DNA from: Cymbomonas tetramitiformis
Lineage: Eukaryota; Chlorophyta; Pyramimonadophyceae; Pyramimonadales; Pyramimonadaceae
Direction: 5' to 3'
Length of the DNA: 10,230 nucleotides
Assembly (NCBI GenBank): GCA_001247695.2
Contig: LGRX02013849.1
Span: 1-10,230, forward strand
Part shown: positions 1 through 6,146 of the stretch, one piece after another
Position numbering within the stretch: position 1 is the first letter of the stretch
Layout of the letters: each line of letters opens with the position of its first letter
Program-made: the position numbers and the translations under genes
Notes under the pieces: generated by a model
The model's input: only the letters and a program-made list of their open reading frames with translations
What the model was told of the DNA's origin: nothing
The model's database searches: none

Positions 1-75
1 GTCCTCTCCGCCCTGCTCTGACCGCGTCCTCTCCGCCCTGCTCTGACCGCGTCCTCTCCGCCCTGCTCTGACCGC
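1..75. repeat. 25-bp tandem repeat, three copies
   Basis: Three perfect consecutive copies of a 25-bp unit that begins GTCCTCTCCG and ends CTCTGACCGC (1-25, 26-50, 51-75). The array starts at the window edge and probably continues upstream. It lies before the first recognisable exon of the + strand gene, so it is probably intronic or intergenic. The 25-bp period is not a multiple of three, so it does not look like a coding repeat. Confidence 0.95.
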
Positions 76-326
76 AACTTGGTCCCTCTTATAGGACCTC
101 GATGCGCCATCCGGCCGCCACTGCGCAGCCCGGAGTTTTAGCTTCATAGGCGGCAGGCGTTGCGATGTCTGAAGGGTATCCAATCTCACCGATCTAAATA
201 TGCTGAGGCGGTCACGTAATTATCGCGAGAGCGCCGTCATGCCGCACCCTCCTTGTTTGGACCACATGCCATGCCGCATGCGCACGCTGCCATTTCACTT
301 TGGGAGGGGGGGGGCTACCCTAACAG
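76..326 (+). other. probable intron or upstream DNA, no gene seen
   Basis: No convincing exon is visible. The stretch ends in an acceptor-like CCCTAACAG at 318-326, directly before the SBBP-like exon, and a run of nine G lies at 306-314. An 85-codon frame starting at 200 runs through here but has no plausible protein character, and the exon at 327 uses a different frame. Confidence 0.5.
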
Positions 327-485
327 GGGTATGGATTAGCCACTGGGAGCTTCATCACCGGAGGGGAGTTCCTGTACTTCACCGGGGGGTTCAACAGCCT
401 GGACGGCGGGAATGCCTCCTTCGGACGATTCGTGCCAGCGTCATACAGCACACCTAACAACACCTATGACGCCTTCATCACCAAG
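327..485 (+). CDS. exon: SBBP/beta-propeller-like repeat
   Basis: Fifty-three codons in phase 0, between TAACAG and the donor AAG|GTGTGA. The product opens GYGLATGSF, continues FLYFTGGFNS, then NASFGRF, and closes YDAFITK. This matches by eye the usual SBBP unit order of V-T-G-S/G-F, a short loop, F-G-x, then D-A-F-V-x-K. Read-through would meet TGA at 489-491, which supports a splice at 485. Two sequons (NAS, NNT) are present. Only one repeat is visible, so the rest of the propeller must be upstream. Confidence 0.65.
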
Positions 486-1650
486 GTGTGACATCCTGCT
501 GGCGCTCCCATGCTGATGTGGCAGGGACACAATGGCTGCGGAGTGCTGCCAGCCACAGCCGGAGACAGCAGTGTGGTCAGGCAGGGCGGAGGGCCCCCTC
601 TCCTAGGCGGCATGTGAGAGCTCCAGGCCCCCTGATCCTGGCCAGCCGTCCACTGCCTCGTTGCATGCCATCCAACATGCACCACCCCCGTTTCCGTATC
701 ATGCACTCCCTCCACCATGCAGCCCCCCCTCCCCCAGGCTTTCTGGGTGCAGATCCGGGATAAGCTTTGAGAAGCTTACTCGAGGGTGCCAGGGACCCCA
801 AAAGCATCCAGGCCTTGATAGAAGCATTTTCCTCAATCACGGCATCTCAGATCCACGAGGGGCGCGCAGCTCTGCTCCGTGTGTGGTGAAGTTTTGATTG
901 CGGTGCTTGATTCTGCAGACTTGTTCCCCCGCCGCCCCCACTGCCTCCCCATCTCCACCCCCATAGCCCCATCGCCCCTACCCTCCCCCTCCTCCCCTCC
1001 CCTCTCCCACCCCTTCTCCCCGAATCCTCCTGCCTCACCCAGAGCGCTACGCCACCGCGTCCGTGGTTCTTGGCTCCTCTCCCGCCGCCCTGGCCTCCAA
1101 TCCTGACCTCCTCCAGCTCCCCACCGCCTGCCCATGCCACCTCCGCTCTTCCTCCGCAATCCTTCCCCCCCCCACACCCCCACGCCACCGCCTCCCCATT
1201 CCTGTGCCCCCCTGCCTCCCAGCCGTCTCCCCGCCCTCCCCCTTTCCCCTACCAGATGTGCGATCCTCCCCCACCAGTTGGATTCCACTTTGACCTCTCC
1301 CCCATGCCGCCGTCCCTCCACCATTCCCACCATCACCCCCATGCCCCCCGTTTCCTCCTCCGCTGCAGATATCTGCAGCGGCTTCCACACCATCGGCTGA
1401 TACCGACGGCGGAGGCTCCAGCGACCCTCTCATTGTGGCATCCGACGCTGCAAGCTACACAATAATCGCAACGATCGTCATCGTCGTGTGCATGGCGGCG
1501 GGCATTGCTGGGTGGTGCTACGGGATGAAGCAGCGCCCCGTCAGCGCGCATGCGACGGATGCTCACAAGCCCCACGAGGACGGCCTGGAGAGTACGCAGC
1601 AGACCAATCCCGGTATGCCCTGCTCATGGCCTATCTTTGTGGCTCTGTGA
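327..1650 (+). CDS. split gene for SBBP-like-repeat membrane glycoprotein (3' part)
   Basis: Proposed chain: 327-485, 525-613 (candidate), 775-880, 1369-1650. The first exon resembles an SBBP-type beta-propeller repeat. The last codes a 20-odd-residue hydrophobic helix followed by Met-Lys-Gln-Arg and a polar tail, so the product would be a type I single-pass membrane protein with its propeller-like part outside. Two N-glycosylation sequons (NAS, NNT) in the first exon fit an extracellular position. Phases agree: 485 and 880 end in phase 0, 1369 starts in phase 0, and 613 (phase 2) joins 775 or 772. Donors are GTGTGA, GTGAGA and GTGTGG. The first intron would be only 39 nt, so exon 525-613 could be wrong; 485 to 785 is an alternative phase-0 join. 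The start codon is upstream of the window. The end may be the TGA at 1648-1650 or later exons. Ligand and role are unknown. Confidence 0.6.
525..613 (+). CDS. candidate exon, Gly-rich
   Basis: It lies between an acceptor-like GATGTGGCAG ending at 524 and a consensus donor GTGAGAG at 614. It starts in phase 0 and reads GHNGCGVLPATAGDSSVV, then a Gly/Pro-rich end. It closes in phase 2, which is what the next exon needs if that starts at 775 or 772. The weak point is the 39-nt intron it implies (486-524), short for most algae. Confidence 0.35.
775..880 (+). CDS. candidate exon, amphipathic helix region
   Basis: The open frame reads LLEGARDPKSIQALIEAF and continues through SITASQIHEGRAALLR to a GTGTGG donor at 881 (phase 0). 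The charge and leucine spacing look like real helical protein. The frame is closed upstream by TAA at 761-763, so the exon starts after that. AG|772, AG|775 and AG|785 are possible; 785 would be in phase 0 with 485. I recognise no family. Confidence 0.45.
881..1368 (+). other. very C-rich intron
   Basis: Nearly 490 bases dominated by C with interspersed T and A, and few G, on the + strand. It runs from the GTGTGG donor at 881 to an ideal acceptor, TTTCCTCCTCCGCTGCAG, at 1351-1368. Long proline/serine-rich frames cross it on the + strand and glycine/arginine-rich frames on the - strand. Both follow from the base bias, so I do not call them genes. Confidence 0.55.
1369..1650 (+). CDS. exon: transmembrane helix and cytoplasmic tail
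   Basis: It follows a strong polypyrimidine-CTGCAG acceptor. The phase-0 frame reads a Ser/Ala/Gly/Asp stalk (ISAAASTPSADTDGGGSSD), then a helix starting YTIIATIVIVVCMAAGIAGW (about residues 33-55), then Lys/Arg, then a His/Asp/Glu/Gln-rich tail, ending at TGA 1648-1650. Basic residues directly after the helix support an inside tail. A GTATGC at 1612 (phase 1) could be a donor, in which case the last 13 residues would be replaced by later exons. Confidence 0.65.
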   Translation: MSAAASTPSADTDGGGSSDPLIVASDAASYTIIATIVIVVCMAAGIAGWCYGMKQRPVSAHATDAHKPHEDGLESTQQTNPGMPCSWPIFVAL

Positions 1651-1773
1651 GCATAGGGCATTCCGGAATGCGACGGGGTTGATAAAAACCCTAAGCCCCT
1701 AAAGTTAAGTAACAGCAAAGCTAGAGGTGCATTTCCCCTGAGAACCGACCTCCTCGAAGGGGCTTACCCGCAG

Positions 1774-1800
1774 CCTCTATCGCGGAGAGGATTGACATAG
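1774..1800 (+). CDS. possible 27-nt microexon
   Basis: It sits between acceptor CTTACCCGCAG (ends 1773) and GTGTGCGC (starts 1801). It enters and leaves in phase 1, matching the GTATGC donor at 1612, and would code A-S-I-A-E-R-I-D-I. The donor resembles the GTGTGN donors used upstream. This is speculative: very short exons arise easily by chance. Confidence 0.2.
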   Translation, partial: PLSRRGLT

Positions 1801-1805
1801 GTGTG

Positions 1806-2061
1806 CGCGTGTGGCTTATCCTTGGACCGATTCTTTTGGCACCATGTGGCCACAGAAGATCAGCAGCACTATGCACCCACACCAGGGATCAAAGGATTCA
1901 GCACACACTTCGGGACACGTGTGCGTGGCTTATCCTTGGGACCGACTCCTTTGGAACCAAATAGCCACAGAATCTTTGCTGCTTTCTGTACCCACACTTT
2001 GGGAGAAAAGGGTGCAGCACACACTTTGGGAGAAAAGGGTTCAGCACACACTTTGGGACAC
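1806..2061. repeat. diverged direct duplication with nested 27-bp repeat
   Basis: Two related copies lie head to tail, about 1806-1918 and 1919-2061. Both begin with GTGGCTTATCCTTGG, share an ACCGA.TC.TTTGG..CC block and the motif GCCACAGAA, and end with CAGCACACACTT.GGGACAC. Inside copy two, a 27-bp unit (starts CACACTTTGGG, ends GGGT(G/T)CAGCA) is repeated at 1993-2019 and 2020-2046, with a partial third copy at 2047-2061. No transposase or terminal inverted repeat is seen. Confidence 0.85.
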
Positions 2062-3160
2062 TGATCCGGATACTCCGGAGCTCCCTGGTGGAGAACGGAG
2101 ATCCCCTTAGCTTCATTGGGCCACCTGAGCGCCTCTGCGACTGCGCCGCCTGAGCACTGAAGCTGCGCCTTTGAAACTGGTCCACCTTCACCCTCCATGC
2201 TGCCCGAGCCATCTCCCCACCACCAAGGCTACGCTCAGAACCACCACCCTGCTCCCTGCCTGCCCCAGCGCCTGGTCTTGAGAGAGCTTGTCTATTCACA
2301 ACACGTCCAGAGCCCCAAACAGTCGTCCCAAGGGGCTGGGGATGATAGACTGGATTGCGTCTTTCTGACTTGGCGCGCCTGCCACTGATCTACGCCTGTA
2401 ATCCCCTACCCCCCCAACACTAATTCTATGGGACGGAAGCCCCTGCACTCGAGACCCTGTGAGTAAGCTGCGGTCTTGAGTGATGCGCTCCGCACGTGCA
2501 CTGCAACCATCGTGTTGCTACTTGGGGTCCCATCCCCACATATGCCTGTGTGTCCCAAGTCCCTCCCGGCGGGCATTACTTCACCAACCGCCCATCGCCT
2601 TCCCAACAACTGTTAGCTCCGGCAGGGCCAGCAACGTCGCCACGTGGGCAGCGAAGCTCACGAGGCGCCGTGTGTTTGCCATGCAACCTGTTGTAAGTGG
2701 TCATCGTTGCCGGGATGGCGCCCCCGGCTTTGAGGGGCCTGGCATGTGTCAACTCCACCCGCCATGCCTCCACTCACACCTCGCTCATCGCCAACACCCT
2801 CCCCACCAGTTTCCCCAGCCCTCGAGAAGCTGAGCCACACGCCTCCTTGCCCCATTCAAATTGCCCCCCCCTTCCTCAGCCAAGGCCATCGCCTGCTCTG
2901 GTGAGGCCCCACTCTGCTCCTGAGTCCAGACCCAAGTTATCTCCCTCTCACAAGATATCTGCTATACATATGCTGGGCCCACCTGCACCCACGGACACCT
3001 CTGCGGACCGGACTTCTACGGTACACAGGCCCTGACCCTTCGCCGCCCGAAGATTCTCTGCCTCTTGCCGCACATCCTACCATCCTTGATGCGGGGTTCT
3101 GAGTCGCCCCAAGAGCCTCCGGCGAGCTGCATTCCATAGAAGTTTCACTGCAAATTTCAG
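2062..3160. other. GC/C-rich stretch, no convincing gene
   Basis: Several splice-like signals occur (acceptor TGCCTGCCCCAG to 2268, donors GTGAGTAAG at 2459 and GTAAGTGG at 2693), but no chain of exons in agreeing phases emerges. A frame from 2269 to the TGA at 2386-2388 (RLVLRELVYSQHVQSPKQ...) looks moderately protein-like and is followed at once by TGTAA (2397-2401), a chlorophyte-type poly(A) motif. It could be a last exon of the upstream gene, but its phase does not fit the donors I found. A Pro/Ser/His-rich frame at 2697-3035 most likely reflects base bias. Confidence 0.4.
2617..2692 (+). CDS. weak candidate exon
   Basis: It lies between CCCAACAACTGTTAG and a consensus donor GTAAGTGG. 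One frame reads SGRASNVATWAAKLTRRR followed by VFAMQPV. The donor is strong and the acceptor fair, but no neighbouring exon in matching phase was found and the family is unknown. Confidence 0.2.
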
Positions 3161-3222
3161 AATACAGGAGAGCGGGCACAAGCAAGTTTGTCAAATATAT
3201 GAAGAAGAAGAGAGAACAAACT
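3161..3222 (+). CDS. candidate exon, Lys/Arg-rich
   Basis: It follows CTGCAAATTTCAG and ends at donor GTGAGA (3223). After two leading bases it reads YRRAGTSKFVKYMKKKREQT, a basic helix-like segment ending in phase 0. It sits exactly where base composition changes from C-rich to AT-rich. A possible partner starts at 3398 after TGTGTCAG (phase 0, open to TAA 3533-3535) or at 3420 after AG in the frame of the 3426 ORF. No family is recognised. Confidence 0.25.
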
Positions 3223-3323
3223 GTGAGACACTAATAGAAAATATATTATCACGCTCTCACAAGCAAAAAAGGCTGTCAAGCAAATTCCCATAAGTATTAT
3301 AGAATGAACAGTATGGGCATTTC

Positions 3324-3354
3324 ATAATTATAATTATATATATATATATATATT
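3324..3354. repeat. TA microsatellite in AT-rich tract
   Basis: An AT-only tract of about 30 bases that contains an uninterrupted alternating TA run at 3335-3353. Confidence 0.9.
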
Positions 3355-3425
3355 ACTGGCACTGTTCTAGGTATTTTCAAAAAGTTGATTGTGTCAGAAT
3401 TCTCTGAGGGCCGATAGAGAATCTT

Positions 3426-3578
3426 ATGCATTGGGGAGGGATGTTCATTGGAGGTTGTGCAGGTATGATGAATTCAGCACGTGTTGCACCGTTGCAGCCA
3501 GCAGCTTGGGACCCGGCAGCGCAGGAATCCGTTAATAAAGCTGCTGAAACTTCTGTTGCACCGCCCCTTCCCGAATAG
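3426..3578 (+). CDS. small ORF or terminal exon, hypothetical
   Basis: Fifty codons from ATG to TAG. It starts MHWGGMFIGGCAGMMNSARV and continues with an Ala/Pro/Glu-rich tail ending APPLPE. The G-rich first codon positions (many GGN and GCN codons) are typical of coding DNA, more so than the overlapping frame at 3398-3535. The short Gly/Met-rich hydrophobic start could be the end of a small membrane protein whose upstream exons lie further left. The frame is closed by TGA at 3405-3407. I do not recognise the family. Confidence 0.3.
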   Translation: MHWGGMFIGGCAGMMNSARVAPLQPAAWDPAAQESVNKAAETSVAPPLPE

Positions 3579-4257
3579 GCCTTCGCATGCATTGTATGAC
3601 CTTGCGCTGAGATCACACTGATGTGGATCATGATTCTTGAATTCTAGAATTAAAGCATCGGCATGTGGGATTCAGCCAGGTGCAGATCAGCAATCAGTCG
3701 CTATCAGTGCACTGATGGAGATCACACCTGTATAATTCGGGTATTGCTATGACTATCCAGAAAGCCGGGAGTCAAGTTGTTGCTGCCATATTCTATGCAG
3801 CAAGATGTGGCTTCACGGAACAGATTCCGCGCAATCGATGCTGTATTTAGTTGTAAGCACCTAGCTTTTTAAAAAACCCCAGTTGGACCGACGATCCTAA
3901 GCCAGTGATTACATCCAAGGGCATACAGTATGCGTCTTATCAATGGAATGAGCAGTAATGCGTATTGTGCAGTTATCATACCAGCATCACTTCCACTCAA
4001 CACTTTAATCTCAAAGATCATTTGGCGATGTGGAAGATGCGTGCGTGTGTCATATCTACCGCTTGCAAGCACATCTGCAACCGGTTGGACATGCATTATT
4101 CTGTGTTGCTTTGCTTGCACTTTTTTCATGGGTGGTTGCCTCCGCATGTTTATTTGGTGTGTAAAAGGTTGTTTAAAAGAAAGTAACATGCGAGTAATAG
4201 TACCCTTGATTGTGCGTGATTTGTGTCAATTTGCTTAATTTGCTAAGGAGAAATAAA
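3579..4257. other. AT-richer stretch, no supported gene
   Basis: Open frames of about 100 codons exist on both strands (3930-4238 +, 3869-4189 -), overlapping each other. The + one is hydrophobic and Cys-rich; the - one is unremarkable. Neither has splice context, family likeness or convincing codon bias. TGTAA motifs and T-rich runs (3852-3856, 4135-4180) would suit a 3' untranslated region. Confidence 0.4.
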
Positions 4258-4512
4258 ATGTGTTTATACCTCCCGTCTCCGACGGAAGCCCATGCGTGGA
4301 TTATTGTGGCGTGGTGTCGTCACACTGGGGAAGTATACACAAGAGTTCGTGGAGCTCCCGGAATGAAAGTTGGTGACACTGTCATCAACGTCGCCTGTAT
4401 GGACTGGAATAGGAATTATACACGAGATGGATTTCTGTCATCGCATCGTCTGTCATGTCATGTCACACTGCGGAGTGGGGGACATGGACACGGACACACA
4501 ACAGTAGTCTAG
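4258..4512 (+). CDS. hypothetical protein with GMKVGD motif
   Basis: Eighty-four codons from ATG (preceded by AAGGAGAAATAAA) to TAG. The middle reads AHAWIIVAWCRHTGEVYTRV, then RGAPGMKVGDTVINVACMDW. The order P-G-x-K-x-G-D-x-V resembles a motif common in small phage and viral structural proteins; that is a likeness by eye, not an identification. The end is Gly/His-rich. A second, damaged copy of the central part follows 207 bp downstream. Between the copies, most changes keep similar residues (T/I, V/L, M/L, R/K) or are silent, as expected if this part once coded. Confidence 0.35.
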   Translation: MCLYLPSPTEAHAWIIVAWCRHTGEVYTRVRGAPGMKVGDTVINVACMDWNRNYTRDGFLSSHRLSCHVTLRSGGHGHGHTTVV

Positions 4513-4533
4513 TGACACAGTGCAGACCTGCAG

Positions 4534-4692
4534 ATGCAGTCGAGTGTGATGAGTGTCTATGTCTCCGGAATGAAAGTTGGTGACATTGTCATCAACCTCG
4601 CATGTTTGGGCTGGAACAAAACATTTATACACAAACGACGAAGCCTGTGTCTACGCCTGGCGGGTCGCAGATCGTGGTCGTCCTCGTGGTGA
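4534..4692 (+). pseudogene. damaged second copy of GMKVGD segment
   Basis: A 52-codon frame contains VSGMKVGDIVINLACLGWNK, matching 4358-4423 of the preceding ORF. After the shared Trp-Asn, two extra bases relative to the first copy (21 versus 19 nt up to TTATACAC) shift the frame, and the rest is an unrelated basic tail ending at TGA. This fits an old duplication that has decayed. Confidence 0.4.
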
Positions 4693-5637
4693 CATCGTTA
4701 CGATTAGTATATGGGGGCCCTCTCTAGACTCTTATTTTTGAATAAGTTTTTTTTATATTAAATTAAATACAGTGATGGGGGATAAGGAGGGCGGGGTCAC
4801 AGGCTGCAGTCTTTACCAAAACATCGTGGTAATCTGTAATGGGGGTCTGAATCGTCTGACGAGAAATAAGGAGCACGCAAGTTTGTTTCTATTTTCGCGA
4901 GTTTCACCCAACTTTCCCCTAAATCTGTTGCAAATTCCCCCAAAGTACTACATGGTGGGGCAAGGGGCTGGTACGGGGGGGGGGATTCGGGAACTTGGGT
5001 CGGAGACGGGAGGTCCAACGGAACGCGTCTTCGTCGTGTAAATAATATATGTACATGATAAAAGTACCATATCAGGAAGATATACCGGACATATCGACGC
5101 CGCGTCGCGCCGCGTATATTGATGTACATATCAGGAAGAAACTATACTGGATCGCGCACGTGTGTGCAGTTTGGGCAAACTGTGCATCTTATACCCGTGG
5201 GTTTTACCAAAAACTTGAGCTTATAATTTTCGGGGAAAGTGAACAGAATTGCAATTGTGAAAATTCGTAATGTAAAGTTTTTGCAAAAGATTTCGGAGAC
5301 TTGAAGTACCAAAATACGGGAAAGGTATGATAGAATGTAAAAAGGTCATGTCCAACTTTCAAATTTTAATCGATAAGCTTTTGTTCTTACTACATTTGAG
5401 AATTTGCACTATGTACCTACATACTGCTAACTTGCTGCAAGGTCCCCGCAATAATGTGCAAGTAAGAGCTCAAGAGGGCAAGGAATCTGGGCGGAAACGT
5501 TGCTCACATGAAGCTGACAATACAGCTTTTGACTGTGCAGCACCCACAATCCTGCTGAGACTATCATTGTGGATTGTGCCACAGTAGACAAAATGGACCA
5601 AATTCGGTCATTCATATTATATTAAATCAATACTTAC
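4693..5637. other. AT-rich stretch, no supported gene
   Basis: It contains T and AT runs (4740-4765), a G-rich cluster (4957-4984), a frame at 4775-5041 (+) and an overlapping one at 4797-5129 (-), neither recognisable. A frame from 5327 reaches a consensus donor CAA|GTAAGAG at 5462 but has no acceptor partner in phase. An 8-bp inverted repeat (CACAATCC 5545-5552, GGATTGTG 5571-5578) is present. No gene is called. Confidence 0.4.
4957..4984 (+). other. potential G-quadruplex
   Basis: G-runs at 4957-4960 (four), 4964-4967 (four) and 4975-4984 (ten) allow four G-tracts with loops of 3, 7 and 2 bases on the + strand, inside an otherwise AT-rich island. Confidence 0.6.
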
Positions 5638-5763
5638 ACTATTCCCGTAGTGGCCCTTAAAGTTTTTGTATCGCATGCGTTGAAACCAGGAAGCTCACAG
5701 CAGTACAACCTTCCTTCCTCATTTCCTAATATGTTGCCCCAATAAGGAACAATCAAAGCAGCA
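5638..5763 (-). CDS. candidate exon on minus strand
   Basis: Forty-one open codons read AALIVPYWGNILGNEEGRLY and then CCELPGFNACDTKTLRATTG, ending at a perfect donor GTAAGTATT (5637 downwards). Such a clean frame in AT-rich DNA is suggestive. The acceptor (GCTGAAG) is weak, no partner exon in phase was found, and it lies downstream of the stop of the minus gene. It overlaps the + strand candidate by 17 bases. Confidence 0.25.
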
Positions 5764-6057
5764 CTTCAGCTGCTAACATATTTGCATATGCACAGCTTGA
5801 TTATGATACTGCTGTCATTCGCCTTGGACACCCTATTACATCCAACATTCAAACACCTGACGTGGATTTGATGTGGCTCTCAAAAATGGAAGCCGGCAGT
5901 ATTAAAACAGCCAAGCTCTGGGAGAGCAGTAAGGCATGCAGCGAAATATCACTCAAGTGATGCATGTGACGTCACAGAACTCTCACATGCAGCTCTGGCG
6001 GCTGCTGTTCTGCATCTTCACCGTCAAATATGTGAAACCACCCAAGCACCTATCTAA
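5747..6057 (+). CDS. candidate two-exon 3' end of an unknown gene
   Basis: Exon 5747-5928 follows CCCCAATAAG. It reads NNQSSTSAANIFAYAQLDYD, then TAVIRLGHPITSNIQTPDVD, then LMWLSKMEAGSIKTAKLWES. A GTAAGG donor at 5929 and CGTCACAG acceptor (to 5977) define a 49-nt intron. Joining keeps the frame: KLSHAALAAAVLHLHRQIC and on to TAA 6055-6057. Without splicing, the frame stops at TGA 5958-5960. First codon positions are purine-rich, as in coding DNA. Upstream exons are not identified; a CAA|GTAAGAG donor at 5462 is out of phase. The stop overlaps the stop of the minus gene. The family is unknown. It could instead be chance openness antisense to that gene's 3' untranslated region. Confidence 0.35.
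5836..5840 (-). terminator. possible poly(A) signal TGTAA
   Basis: TGTAA on the minus strand (TTACA on +), about 215 bases past the minus gene's stop. TGTAA is the usual chlorophyte signal, so this counts only if the host is a green alga; a 5-base motif also occurs often by chance. Confidence 0.2.
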
Positions 6058-6146
6058 TCTTTGCTGCTACGAAAGTTCTTAATCCATTCGCTGCGCTCCG
6101 CCTGTCGCTCTGCAAGCCCCGCCTCGCTGGAGGATGCTGGTGGCTC
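6054..6146 (-). CDS. exon 5: C-terminus
   Basis: Thirty codons plus TAG after CTTCTGAGTCAG. It reads EPPASSSEAGLAERQAERSE and then WIKNFRSSKD. It starts in phase 0 like the others. Its Glu/Ala/Arg content matches the rest of the protein, and the aromatic/basic ending looks like a genuine terminus. Confidence 0.65.
   Translation of the reverse strand, partial: EPPASSSEAGLAERQAERSEWIKNFRSSKD

Noticed and set aside
833..1433. Long Gly/Arg-rich minus frames
   Set aside because: They are the complement of the C-rich intron; composition alone explains them.
1070..1465. 131-codon Pro-rich + frame (hydroxyproline-rich-like)
   Set aside because: It lies in the C-rich intron, lacks regular Ser-Pro repeats, and is out of frame with the transmembrane exon.
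2397..2401. TGTAA as a firm poly(A) signal
   Set aside because: A five-base motif; the reading frame before it is itself uncertain.
2451..2467. Strong donor GTGAGTAAG at 2459 as the end of an exon
   Set aside because: No acceptor and no protein-like frame of reasonable length precede it.
4250..4260. AAGGAG before the ATG at 4258 as a bacterial ribosome binding site
   Set aside because: The rest of the window is plainly intron-bearing eukaryotic DNA, so a purine-rich leader is more likely chance.
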